DNA from: an uncultured Eubacteriales bacterium
Lineage (GTDB): Bacteria > Bacillota > Clostridia > Christensenellales > Aristaeellaceae
Direction of reading: 5' to 3'
DNA: 48,245 nt
Assembly (NCBI GenBank): GCA_902760595.1
Contig: CACWHI010000016.1
Coordinates: 1 to 48,245, forward strand
Part shown: positions 15,925-24,324 of the stretch, in pieces
Position numbering within the stretch: position 1 is the stretch's first letter
How the letters are laid out: every line of letters starts with the position of its first letter
Position numbers and translations under genes: made by a program
The notes under the pieces: model-generated
Database searches by the model: none
Told to the model about the DNA's origin: nothing
Seen by the model: the letters and a program-made list of their open reading frames with translations, nothing else

Positions 15925-17583
15925 ATGAAAAAGACACTTGCTCTGGTTCTGGCGATCGCGATGCTGCTGAGCGTGACGTCAGCGCTGGCCACCTCGACCG
16001 AAGCCGTCGGCGGCATGGAAGCCGGCTGGTGGAAGGCCGCGGAAATCAAGCCCAGCGAGACCTTCCACGTGGATGGCGGCCTGAACGTCACCATGCTGGG
16101 CATCCATTACAACCAGTATCCCAACACCTTCGACGGCGGCTACTACTTCCCCTCCGTGGAAGCCATGACCGGCGTACACTTTGACATCGACTGGCGTACC
16201 AGCGACGGCTACGCCGAGATCGTCAACACCGTGCTGGCCAACGCCTCCAGCGATGTGACCAAGCTGCCCGACATCATCCAGCCCGGCGCCTACGGCATTT
16301 CCGCGCTGGTGAACGAAGGCGCGATCATCCCGCTGGATGATTACCTGGACCTGATCCCCAACGTCGTCGCGGCCGTGGGCGACCGTATGAGCAGCTGGGC
16401 TGCCGCGGACGGCCACATCTACGCGATCCCCACCATCGTCAACGTCCCCGGCTCCCAGTCCATGACCTTCCGTAAGGACTGGGCCCTGAAGCTGAAGGAC
16501 ATGGGCGTCATCGACTTCGACACCCCCTCCACCTGGGAAGAGTGGAAGGCCTTCTGGTACGGCGTGCGCGATAACGACATGAACGGCAACGGCGATGCCG
16601 GCGACGAGATCCCGCTGGTCCTGGAAATGGGCGAGAGCGGCGAGCGCTGCCTGCACATCCTGCTGAACGCGTTCGGCATCAAGGCGTCCAACGACGCGCA
16701 GTTCTGCGTGCTGGACGACGGCACCTACACCATGGTGTACGAGCATCCGCGCTACCGCGACTTCCTGACCGCTGTGCAGCAGCTCTACAAGGACGGCATC
16801 ATCGATCCCGAGTTCGCCACCCGCAAGCAGGCTGATATGTACAACACCATGGCGGCCAACAAGTGCGCCTCCTGCTTCACCTGGGCGCAGATGAGCCAGA
16901 CCCATACCGAAGCGCTGTGGGAGCAGGGCGTCACTGACGCGCTCTTCCAGTGCGTCGCGCCCGTGCAGGGCCCGTTCGGCGACCGTTACCTGCAGGAACG
17001 CCAGGCGGTCACCCCGCTGAACTGCATCACCGAGGGCGCCGTTGCCCGCGGCAACGTGGAAAACATCCTGAAATTCTGGAACTGGCAGTTCTCTGAGGAA
17101 GGCATCAACCTGTACAACTACGGCATCGAAGGCTACACCTATGACCTGGTGGACGGCGCGCCCGTCATGAAGACCAGCATCCTGCAGAACGGCTTCGTGG
17201 ACTACCGCACCATCGGTATGGAATGCGAGCCCTTCGGCGGCATGTGGCAGACCAGCGCCTTCATGCAGTGCCTGTTCGCCGGCAAGACCGTGGACGAGCT
17301 GAACGCGGCTTACCAGTCCTTCTGGGCCGGCCTGAACGACGAAGGCGTCAACAAGGGCTGCTACTACGCGATGCCCCCGACGCTGGAGACCGAAGCCTAC
17401 ACCGAGTACCGCGCCGAGCTGATCATCGGCTCCAACGGCGTGTGCTCGCTGCGTGACCAGACCATCGCCGGCCAGGTGAGCGTGGACGACTTCTTCGCCC
17501 GTTACGAGCAGCTGAAGTCCCGCGGCCTGGAAGACGTGATCGAGGAAGGCGCGGAAGCCTACGCCCAGATCGTTGGCGAGTGA
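15925..17583 (+). CDS. Secreted sugar-binding protein of the first ABC importer
   Basis: 552 residues, the size of YtcQ/LplA-type extracellular binding proteins. The N-terminus has a classic signal peptide ('KKTLALVLAIAMLLSVTSALA') with an ALA cleavage site and no lipobox cysteine. The mature part has the family's domains, with 'WASWAAADGHIYAIP'-like lid sequence near residue 152-170 ('MSSWAAADGHIYAIPT'), 'RKDWALKL' near 182 and an EF-like 'DNDMNGNGDAGDEIPL' (about residues 215-230) that is probably a calcium loop. It has a strong AAGGAGG ribosome site and lies downstream of the two permeases. Binding proteins of Gram-positive cells are normally lipid-anchored, so the missing cysteine is unusual; see findings. 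Confidence 0.9.
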   Translation: MKKTLALVLAIAMLLSVTSALATSTEAVGGMEAGWWKAAEIKPSETFHVDGGLNVTMLGIHYNQYPNTFDGGYYFPSVEAMTGVHFDIDWRTSDGYAEIVNTVLANASSDVTKLPDIIQPGAYGISALVNEGAIIPLDDYLDLIPNVVAAVGDRMSSWAAADGHIYAIPTIVNVPGSQSMTFRKDWALKLKDMGVIDFDTPSTWEEWKAFWYGVRDNDMNGNGDAGDEIPLVLEMGESGERCLHILLNAFGIKASNDAQFCVLDDGTYTMVYEHPRYRDFLTAVQQLYKDGIIDPEFATRKQADMYNTMAANKCASCFTWAQMSQTHTEALWEQGVTDALFQCVAPVQGPFGDRYLQERQAVTPLNCITEGAVARGNVENILKFWNWQFSEEGINLYNYGIEGYTYDLVDGAPVMKTSILQNGFVDYRTIGMECEPFGGMWQTSAFMQCLFAGKTVDELNAAYQSFWAGLNDEGVNKGCYYAMPPTLETEAYTEYRAELIIGSNGVCSLRDQTIAGQVSVDDFFARYEQLKSRGLEDVIEEGAEAYAQIVGE

Positions 17584-17621
17584 TCCCGAAGCGTCTGACG
17601 AAGGCGTTGTGCCTGTGATCC

Positions 17622-17653
17622 AGAGGGCTTGCTCTTCGGAGCAAGCCCTCTTT
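17622..17653 (+). terminator. Hairpin after the binding-protein gene
   Basis: Perfect 13-bp stem AGAGGGCTTGCTC, TTCG tetraloop, and only three T after the stem. It is likely a partial terminator or 3' stabiliser, because the downstream DUF5107 gene has no obvious promoter of its own. Confidence 0.6.
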
Positions 17654-17678
17654 CAAAGCCCCGAACTGGAGGAATGGC

Positions 17679-19643
17679 ATGAGCGACGTAAGGCTGGCCA
17701 GGCGGGCGTTTGACCTGGCGGAGCTGGGGGAGGAAAATCCCCTGCCGGATTTCCAGAACATCTCCTACGTGCATTCCACCGTCACCTGGGACGATTCCCT
17801 GACGCCGGAGGACACCCGGTACATGCGCTACGGGCGCGTGAGCTCCATCCTGCCCTATATGGCCCAGGACGGGTATACGCGAAGCCGGAAGGAGACCCTG
17901 AAGGACGTCATCATCGTCGAAAACAGCCATGTGCGCGCGGAGTTCCTGCCCTGGATGGGCGGGCGGCTGCGCTCCCTCGTCTGCGGCGGCCGGGAGCTGC
18001 TGTACGTGAACCCCGTGGTCCAGCCCTGCAACCTGGCGCTGCGCAACGCCTGGTGCAGCGGCGGCGTGGAATGGAACGTGAGCGTCCGCGGCCACAACAT
18101 GCTGACCAACGAGCCCCTGTTTGCCGAGGCCCTGCGCCTGCCGGACGGCACGGCGGGCGTACGCATGTACGAATACGAGCGCATCCGGGGCGTCGTTTAC
18201 CGGCTGGAGGCGTACCTGCCTCCGGAAAGCCGTTTCCTGTACGTACAGGTCCACATCGAGAATCCCGCGGGCAACGGCGAGCGGCCCATGTACTGGTGGA
18301 GCAACATCGCCGTGCCGGAGCGGCCCGGCACGCGGGTGATCGCGCCGGCGGACACCGCCATCCTCTCCCTGTACGACGCGGGCAGCTACCGCATGCTGCG
18401 CGTCGCCCTGCCCCGGTATGAGGAGACGGACCTGTCCCGCCCCACGGAGATCGGCCGCTCGCTGGACGTCTTTTTCGATATCCGGCCGTCCGTCACCCCC
18501 TTTGTCACCGCGCTGCAGGAAGACCACACCGGGCTGGTGCAGTGCTCCACGGGCTTCATGCGCGGCAGGAAGCTGTTCGTATGGGGCATGGGCCAGGGCG
18601 GGCGGCACTGGCAGCAGTTTTTATCCGACGGGAGCAGCCGGTATATAGAAATTCAGGCCGGGATCGCCAAAACCCAGCAGGACCACCTGCCCATGCCGGA
18701 GAATACTACATGGAGCTGGCTGGAGGCCTACGGCAGCCTGACCTGCGACGTGGACGGGCTTTCCTACGCTGACGCGGCAGCCAAGTGCGCCGCGGCGCTG
18801 GAGCGGGAGCAGAGCGGCGCCGCGCTCGAGGCCGAAAAGGCCGGACGCGGCCGGGAGATCGCCGCCGCCCGCGGCGAGCCGCTGCTGGCAGGCTCCGGCT
18901 GGGGCGCGCTGGAAAACGCCCGGCGCCGGAAAGCCGGCCTGCCGCCGGTCTCCCCTGTCTGCCGTTTCCCGGCCGAAAGCATGGGAGAAGCGCAGGCGCC
19001 GTGGCGCCAGCTGCTGGAGACGGGCGTCTTCCCGGACGCCGCCCCCCTTGCCCCGCCGCGGAGCTGCATGCTCGGCGCGGACTGGCAGCGCCGCCTGGCC
19101 GGCGCGCCGGAAAACAGCGCCTCCGCCTATCAGCTCGGCGTCATGCTGTACGCCGCCGGGCAGGCGGACGAGGCCTTCGGAGCGTTCCGGCGCAGCCTGG
19201 AGCACAGGACGAACCCCTGGGCGCTGCGGGCGCTGGCGCGCATACGGCTGCTCCGCGGAGAAACGGACGCCTGCCTCGCCGCCTACCGCGAGGCGCTGGC
19301 GCTGCTGCCCGCGCACCGGCAGCTGTGCCTGGAATACGCCCAGACCCTGCGGACCCTGGGCCTGAACGCGGAGCTGCGCGCCTATCTGGACGCGCTGGAG
19401 CCCGCGCTCCGCCGGCGGCCGCGCTTCCAGTACCTGCAGGCCGCCGCGGACATCGCGCTGGCGGACTATGCGGAGGCGGAGCGCATCCTGCTCGGGCCGC
19501 TGGTGATCCCCGACATGCGGGAGGGCGAGCTGTCGCTGTGCGAGCTGTGGTTTGAGCTGTATCAACGGCGGGACGGCCTGTCCCGCGAGGAGGCGGAGCG
19601 GCTCCACCCCCTGCCCATGGCCCTGGATTTCAGAATGCACTGA
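17679..19643 (+). CDS. DUF5107 domain protein with short TPR tail (paralogue 2)
   Basis: 654 residues with a GGAGG ribosome site. Residues 60-370 are the DUF5107 domain: 'LPWMGGRLRSLVCGGRELLY', 'WCSGGVEWNVSVRGH' and 'MYWWSNIAVPE' correspond block by block to 'MPELGGRIYSALDKRTG', 'WISGGCEFNWPCHH' and 'FLWWENAAVPV' of the 10405 gene. Residues 450-620 are about four TPR units ('YQLGVMLYAAGQADEAFGAF'). No signal peptide. It sits between the ABC importer and the muramidase-like gene in the same direction, so it probably acts on or senses the imported sugar. Reaction unknown. Confidence 0.8.
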   Translation: MSDVRLARRAFDLAELGEENPLPDFQNISYVHSTVTWDDSLTPEDTRYMRYGRVSSILPYMAQDGYTRSRKETLKDVIIVENSHVRAEFLPWMGGRLRSLVCGGRELLYVNPVVQPCNLALRNAWCSGGVEWNVSVRGHNMLTNEPLFAEALRLPDGTAGVRMYEYERIRGVVYRLEAYLPPESRFLYVQVHIENPAGNGERPMYWWSNIAVPERPGTRVIAPADTAILSLYDAGSYRMLRVALPRYEETDLSRPTEIGRSLDVFFDIRPSVTPFVTALQEDHTGLVQCSTGFMRGRKLFVWGMGQGGRHWQQFLSDGSSRYIEIQAGIAKTQQDHLPMPENTTWSWLEAYGSLTCDVDGLSYADAAAKCAAALEREQSGAALEAEKAGRGREIAAARGEPLLAGSGWGALENARRRKAGLPPVSPVCRFPAESMGEAQAPWRQLLETGVFPDAAPLAPPRSCMLGADWQRRLAGAPENSASAYQLGVMLYAAGQADEAFGAFRRSLEHRTNPWALRALARIRLLRGETDACLAAYREALALLPAHRQLCLEYAQTLRTLGLNAELRAYLDALEPALRRRPRFQYLQAAADIALADYAEAERILLGPLVIPDMREGELSLCELWFELYQRRDGLSREEAERLHPLPMALDFRMH

Positions 19644-19660
19644 ACGACGGAGGTTTTTTC

Positions 19661-20812
19661 ATGCAGAAGCGACATGTGCTCAGCGGCATCGACCATATCC
19701 GGCGCGCGGACGGCCTGCTCAACGGCCGGCGCGTAGGGCTGATGACCAATCCCACCGGCGTCGATCACGAGCTGAACAGCACCATCGACATCATCCACGG
19801 CCGGTACCGGCTGACCGCGCTCTACGCCGTGGAGCACGGCATCCGCGGCGACGCCCAGGCCGGCGCGAAGGTGGAGAACACGGTCGATCCGGAGACCGGC
19901 GTCACGGTATACAGCGCCTTCGGCAAAAACAGTCATTTCACCGAGGAGATGCTGGACGCCTTCGACGTACTGGTGTTCGACATCCAGGACGTCGGCGCGA
20001 GGTTTTACACCTATCTGTACTCACTCGCCTACGCCATGGAGGCCTGCGCCCGCGCGGGCAAGAGCGTGGTGGTGCTGGACCGGGTGAACCCGCTGGGCGG
20101 CGTCAAGCTTTCCGGCACCGTGCTGGACCGGCGCTTCGCCTCCTTTGTGGGCGATTACGAGCTGCCCACCCAGTACGCCCTCACCATCGGCGAGTACGCC
20201 CGGTACGTGAAGCACTACCTGAAGCTGGACCTGGACCTGGCCGTGATCCCGCTGACCGGCTGGCACCGCGGCCTGCTGCTGGACGACACCGACCTGCCCT
20301 GGGTCGCGCCCTCGCCCAACTGCCAGAACCTGGACGCGGCCCTGTGCTACACGGGCATGTGCGTGTTCGAGGGCAGCAACGTGAGCGAGGGCCGCGGCAC
20401 CACCATCCCCTTCCAGGTAGCCGGCGCGCCGTTCATCGACGGGCTGAAGCTGGCCCGGGAGATGAACGCCCAGGGGCTGCCGGGGCTGCGCTTCCGCAGC
20501 GTCTCCTTCTGTCCGACCTTTTCCAAGCACCAGGGGGTCCTGTGCCACGGCGTGCAGATGCACATCACCGACCGGGAGACCTGCGACGCCGCGCTGGGCG
20601 GCCTGCTGCTGATGGAGACGATCCGGCGCATGTATCCCGAAAAGTTCGAGTTCATCACCTTCGACGAGGGAAAGGGCTGGTTCCTGGACAAGCTGCTGGG
20701 CACCGATCTGTTCCGCACCGGCCAGATGGACGCCCGCTCCCTGATCGAGCACTACAAAGGGCCGATCCGGAAGTTTGAAAAAAGCACCATGCAGTACAGA
20801 CTGTATCAATAA
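19661..20812 (+). CDS. DUF1343/NamZ-like exo-N-acetylmuramidase homologue, cytosolic
   Basis: 383 residues. Family signatures: 'RVGLMTNPTGVD' (24-35), 'AVEHGIRG' (56-63, with E58 in the place of the catalytic Glu of the PEHG motif), 'VFDIQDVGARFYTYLY' (105-120), 'VLDRVNPLGG' (138-147) and 'FEGSNVSEGRGTT' (near 235). Characterised NamZ releases MurNAc from the non-reducing end of peptidoglycan fragments and is secreted in Bacillus. This copy has no signal peptide, which fits intracellular processing of imported muropeptide-type or other disaccharides. It is 17 bp after the DUF5107 gene and 22 bp before the isomerase-fold gene, so it is one operon. Substrate could differ from MurNAc glycans. 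Confidence 0.82.
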   Translation: MQKRHVLSGIDHIRRADGLLNGRRVGLMTNPTGVDHELNSTIDIIHGRYRLTALYAVEHGIRGDAQAGAKVENTVDPETGVTVYSAFGKNSHFTEEMLDAFDVLVFDIQDVGARFYTYLYSLAYAMEACARAGKSVVVLDRVNPLGGVKLSGTVLDRRFASFVGDYELPTQYALTIGEYARYVKHYLKLDLDLAVIPLTGWHRGLLLDDTDLPWVAPSPNCQNLDAALCYTGMCVFEGSNVSEGRGTTIPFQVAGAPFIDGLKLAREMNAQGLPGLRFRSVSFCPTFSKHQGVLCHGVQMHITDRETCDAALGGLLLMETIRRMYPEKFEFITFDEGKGWFLDKLLGTDLFRTGQMDARSLIEHYKGPIRKFEKSTMQYRLYQ

Positions 20813-20834
20813 AAGAAAAGGCAGGGAAATCATT

Positions 20835-22268
20835 ATGCAGGATCTGAAACGCCGCCCCAGGATGGGCTTGCTGCTCATCTCCCCCGAACGCTTTGCCGTG
20901 ATCGGCGAAGGCACCGCCCGAGGCTCCTACAGGGAGCGCAAGGAGGCCGAAGCCGCCTGGATGCTGAAGGACGCCTCCGAATGGGCGGACGTGACCTTTA
21001 CCGGCATCACCTGGACCCGCGCGGACGTGCAGCGGGCCATCGACGCCTTCACCGCCGACAAGGTGGATTTCGTGCTCGCCATTTACCTTTCCTGGGCGGA
21101 GGATTTCGCCTTCATCCGCTTCCTGCGCGATATGCCGCCCTGCCCGGTGCTGTTCTGCCACCGGCTGCGGGACGAGATCCGCCTGAAGGACACGCACGAC
21201 GACGACGAGTTCGCCGAGTACCTGTGCTGCGGCGGCCTGGTGGGCTCCCTGGAGGCCAGCGGCGACGTGAAGCGCTTCAGCCGCCCGATGCTGGAGATCT
21301 ACGCCGGCACCTGGGCTGAGGTCATGGCCCGCGCGAAGACCTTCGGCGCGGCGGCCAAGGCCCGCAGCATCCTGCGGCAGAGCACCTTCGGCCTGCTGGC
21401 CTGCATGAACGAGGTCATGTGGAGCACCTATGTGAACGTGTACGACCTCTTTGCCAAGGTTGGGCCGGAAATGCGCTTCCTGTCCGTGGCGGAGTATGAG
21501 GACGCGGTCAGCCAGGTGAGCGACGCGGACGCCGAGGCCGCGATGAAGCGCATCGCCGGGCAGTACGAGGTGCTGCCCAACGTGGACCCAGGCAAGTTCC
21601 TGGCCTCCGTCCGCGCGTCCATGGCCATGGAGCGCCTGGCCGCCCGGTATGACCTGGACGTGCTGGTGCTCAACGACATCGACACCGTGCTCTTCCAGCA
21701 CATCGGCCTGAGGCCCGGCTTCTGGCCCACCTCGCCTGAGGTGAAGACCCTGGTGGTGCCCGAGGGCGACATCGGCAGCGGCGTGGCCTGCTACGTGCTG
21801 AAGCTGCTCTCCGGCGGCGCGCACGTGAACTACATCGAGCCCTTCCACATCGACCTGCCCAACCGGAACTTCGCCGCCGGGCACGCCGGACCCAACGACT
21901 ACACCGACCCGCGCGGCAAGTGCAAGATCTCCTCCGACGTGCGCTTCGCCAAGACCAAGTGGAAGTACGCCGGCGCGCCGTTCGCGTGGTACGTCTTCCC
22001 CGAGGGCCGCAAGACCATGCTGCACTGCTCCCAGCAGACGGACCGCTTCCAGCTGGTCACCGGCCAGATCGAGGCGCTGCCGACAGAGCATTTCCTGGCC
22101 ACCTACTCCCACAGCCTGTTCCGCCCCGTGGGCCAGGAGTGCACCGAGTACTTCACCAAGCTTCTGCGCCAGGGCGTGACCCAGCACTACGGCATCACCG
22201 ACGGCGACATCACCCCCCTCATCCGCGACCTGGCGCTGATCATGGGCTTTGAGTATCTGGAGGTATAA
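20835..22268 (+). CDS. FucI/AraA-fold sugar isomerase homologue
   Basis: 477 residues from ATG 20835 (ribosome site AAGGCAGGGA); an upstream in-frame ATG at 20775 lies inside the end of the previous gene and has no such site. The L-fucose/L-arabinose isomerase fold is indicated by 'VPEGDIGSGVACYVLKLLSG' (the metal-ligand E-G-D motif) near residue 313, 'NFAAGHAGPND' near 350 and the N-terminal 'DKVDFVLAIYLSWAEDFAFI'. Known relatives interconvert aldose and ketose with Mn2+; some are decarboxylating or unknown-specificity enzymes. The specific sugar cannot be read from sequence. It follows the NamZ-like gene and abuts the RpiR regulator (2 bp gap). Confidence 0.75.
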   Translation: MQDLKRRPRMGLLLISPERFAVIGEGTARGSYRERKEAEAAWMLKDASEWADVTFTGITWTRADVQRAIDAFTADKVDFVLAIYLSWAEDFAFIRFLRDMPPCPVLFCHRLRDEIRLKDTHDDDEFAEYLCCGGLVGSLEASGDVKRFSRPMLEIYAGTWAEVMARAKTFGAAAKARSILRQSTFGLLACMNEVMWSTYVNVYDLFAKVGPEMRFLSVAEYEDAVSQVSDADAEAAMKRIAGQYEVLPNVDPGKFLASVRASMAMERLAARYDLDVLVLNDIDTVLFQHIGLRPGFWPTSPEVKTLVVPEGDIGSGVACYVLKLLSGGAHVNYIEPFHIDLPNRNFAAGHAGPNDYTDPRGKCKISSDVRFAKTKWKYAGAPFAWYVFPEGRKTMLHCSQQTDRFQLVTGQIEALPTEHFLATYSHSLFRPVGQECTEYFTKLLRQGVTQHYGITDGDITPLIRDLALIMGFEYLEV

Positions 22269-22270
22269 CG

Positions 22271-23131
22271 GTGGACGATGCTGTCTATTGCCGCTTGCGG
22301 ATCAAAGAGATCTTCCATACGCTGCCGCCGAAGGAAAGGATCGTCGCTGAGTTCATTCTGAATTCACCGAACGACGTGATCCACATGTCCATGGAAGAGC
22401 TTGCGCGCAGCTGCGGCGTCAGCCTGTCAGCCATTGGGCGTTTAGCCAAAAACTTGGGCTACGGCGGTTTCAAAGAGATGATTCGTCTGCTGTCCAATGA
22501 GCTTGCGCTTGAAAGCCAGCAGGGAGAGATGAAGTATCAGGAGATCCATCCCGGCGACCCCGTGCCTGAAATCTTCCGCAACATGTGCCTGTGCGAAATA
22601 GAAGCGATACAAAACACGATTTCCGTGATGGACATCCAGCAGCTCGAGCTGGCAGTAGACCTGCTGTGCAAAGCGCAGCGAATCGACTTCTATGGGGTTG
22701 GCGCTTCCGGCCTGGTCGCCGAGGATGCGCATCTGAAATTCCTGCGAATCAATAAGCCTACCGCCTGCAGCTCGGATCCCCACACCCAGCGTCTCACGAT
22801 TGCCAGCCTGCAGCCCAATGATGTCGCTGTGCTGATCTCATACTCCGGCGAGACAAACGATATCCTGCATCTTGCCCATCAGCTCAAAGAATTGAACATC
22901 CCCATCATTTCGCTGACCCGCAGCAGTAAGAATACCCTTGCTGATCTCGCGAACATTCATTTATTCAGTTCTTCCACGGAATCCCTGGTCCGCAGCGGAA
23001 CGATGACCTCACGCATCAGCCAGATGGTCGTAGTGGACGCCCTTTATACTGCTGTTTGCAGCCGGATGTACGACCAGGTCAAGCCTTATCTGGACAAAAC
23101 GCAGCACCTCAGTTCCAAGTGGTCGCGATAA
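22271..23131 (+). CDS. RpiR/MurR family transcriptional regulator
   Basis: 286 residues from GTG 22271, whose GGAGG ribosome site is formed by the last codons of the preceding gene. Residues 1-77 are the helix-turn-helix domain ('CGVSLSAIGRLAKNLGYGGF' at about 45-64); residues 120-265 are the SIS phosphosugar-binding domain ('IDFYGVGASGLVAEDAHLKF', 'VLISYSGETNDILHLAHQLK', 'ISLTRSSKNTLADLA'). RpiR proteins respond to sugar phosphates; MurR senses MurNAc-6-phosphate. Position between the NamZ-like operon and the TRAP operon makes either or both likely targets. Codon usage is AT-richer than the upstream operon. Confidence 0.9.
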   Translation: MDDAVYCRLRIKEIFHTLPPKERIVAEFILNSPNDVIHMSMEELARSCGVSLSAIGRLAKNLGYGGFKEMIRLLSNELALESQQGEMKYQEIHPGDPVPEIFRNMCLCEIEAIQNTISVMDIQQLELAVDLLCKAQRIDFYGVGASGLVAEDAHLKFLRINKPTACSSDPHTQRLTIASLQPNDVAVLISYSGETNDILHLAHQLKELNIPIISLTRSSKNTLADLANIHLFSSSTESLVRSGTMTSRISQMVVVDALYTAVCSRMYDQVKPYLDKTQHLSSKWSR

Positions 23132-23150
23132 AACACCAGAGCACTGATAT

Positions 23151-23212
23151 GCTTTCCTGAACCGGAAACCGACCAACAGTACACGACCGGATTCAGGAAA
23201 GCCTATCCTTTT
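23151..23212 (+). terminator. Probable terminator after the RpiR gene
   Basis: GCTTTCCTGAACCGG (23151-23165) pairs with 23187-23202 with one bulged base; 21-nt loop; a weak T-rich tail (CCTTTT) follows. Confidence 0.5.
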
Positions 23213-23231
23213 AACACCGTAGAAAAAACTA

Positions 23232-23260
23232 TTGACAATTGTCGTCTATTCTGATAATAT
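23232..23260 (+). promoter_or_regulatory. Promoter of the epimerase/TRAP operon
   Basis: -35 TTGACA (23232-23237), 17-nt spacer, -10 TAATAT (23255-23260). The spacer contains the palindrome GACAATTGTC (23234-23243), overlapping the -35 and a candidate operator, 50-80 bp upstream of the epimerase-like gene. Confidence 0.7.
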
Positions 23261-23310
23261 TATCGTCGCAAGGTAATTTTTGCTCTCCTGTTCTGATTGG
23301 GAGTAGGTTT

Positions 23311-24183
23311 ATGCGGTACAGTATCAAAAGCAGTGCCCTACAGGTAACAGCCGATACGCTCGGGGCGGAAATGCGTTCCATCAGGGGATCTGACGGAACG
23401 GAATACCTGTGTCCTGACAGCCGGCGCAACTGGGATGGCTGCGCGCCGGTTCTGTTTCCCAATACCGGCGCGGTCAAGGATGGATATGAGCTGATCGGCG
23501 GGAAGCGTTACCCGTTTTCCCTGCACGGGTTTGCGCGGGATTCGCAGTTTTCCCTGATCTGGCACACAGATCATGAAATGACCTATGAGCTCCGTTGGTC
23601 GGAGGAAACGCTGAAAAGGTATCCGTACAGGTTTGTCCTTCAGGTCTCCTATCGTCTCGACGGGAACGAGCTCGCCGTCAAAGCGGCGATCCGGAACGAG
23701 GGCCCGGAAAACATGTACGCGTCCCTGGGGTTCCATCCCGGCTTTTCGTGTCCCTTCTCCGAGGGTGAAAGCGCCGAGGACTATGAGATCGTCTTCCCAC
23801 AGCCCATCACCGCGACGCGCGTACTGCTGAGGAACGCGCTGGTCGGGGGGACTGCTGAAAAGTTCTGGAACGGGCTGTCCGTTCTGCCAGTCAGGAACGG
23901 CATGTTCGACGGCGGCTCGTTCTCCATGACCGACCTGACCGCCCGCTGCGCCCAGCTGCGCTCCAGAAAGACCGGCCGTTCCGTGACCCTGTATTTCGAA
24001 GATTATCCGTACTTTGTCCTGTGGGCGCCTGTCGGCCAGCCCATCACCAACATCTGCATGGAGCCCTGGCACGGCATTCCCGACGCGGCGGACAGCGATC
24101 ACCAGTGGGAGACCCACCCCCTCACCCTGCAGATTCAGCCCGGTGAGGTCAAGGAGAAGGAGTTTCGGATCGTCTGCCGCTGA
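23311..24183 (+). CDS. Aldose 1-epimerase family protein
   Basis: 290 residues from ATG 23311 with a GGGAGTAGG ribosome site; a longer frame to 23239 would start inside the promoter. Features of the YeaD/LacX-type mutarotase family: 'CAPVLFPNTGAVKDGYELIG' (near residue 47), 'YPFSLHGFARDSQFSL' (near 71) with the catalytic-type His, 'ASLGFHPGFSCPF' (near 139) with the second His, and 'NICMEPWHGIPD' (near 249) with the catalytic-type Glu. It interconverts alpha and beta anomers of a free sugar. It heads the operon that contains the TRAP transporter, so it probably prepares the sugar taken up by that transporter. Confidence 0.85.
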   Translation: MRYSIKSSALQVTADTLGAEMRSIRGSDGTEYLCPDSRRNWDGCAPVLFPNTGAVKDGYELIGGKRYPFSLHGFARDSQFSLIWHTDHEMTYELRWSEETLKRYPYRFVLQVSYRLDGNELAVKAAIRNEGPENMYASLGFHPGFSCPFSEGESAEDYEIVFPQPITATRVLLRNALVGGTAEKFWNGLSVLPVRNGMFDGGSFSMTDLTARCAQLRSRKTGRSVTLYFEDYPYFVLWAPVGQPITNICMEPWHGIPDAADSDHQWETHPLTLQIQPGEVKEKEFRIVCR

Positions 24184-24324
24184 TTTTGTTCATGCTCAGC
24201 AATAGAAGCTTTTACTTGCAAAGAGGACACAACCAACTACAGGAGGTGATATCTGGAGCATACTTTGATATCTTCAAGGCCTCATCCATCATCGACTTTA
24301 ACAAACAAAAAGGAGAGAATCACT

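Noticed and set aside
24241..24324. Near-perfect ribosome site AGGAGGTGAT with a possible earlier TTG start (24265) for dctP
   Set aside because: The extra 20 residues would bury the signal peptide; ATG 24325 has its own AAGGAGAG. The upstream site may be a leftover or a leader feature, but no convincing leader peptide is seen.
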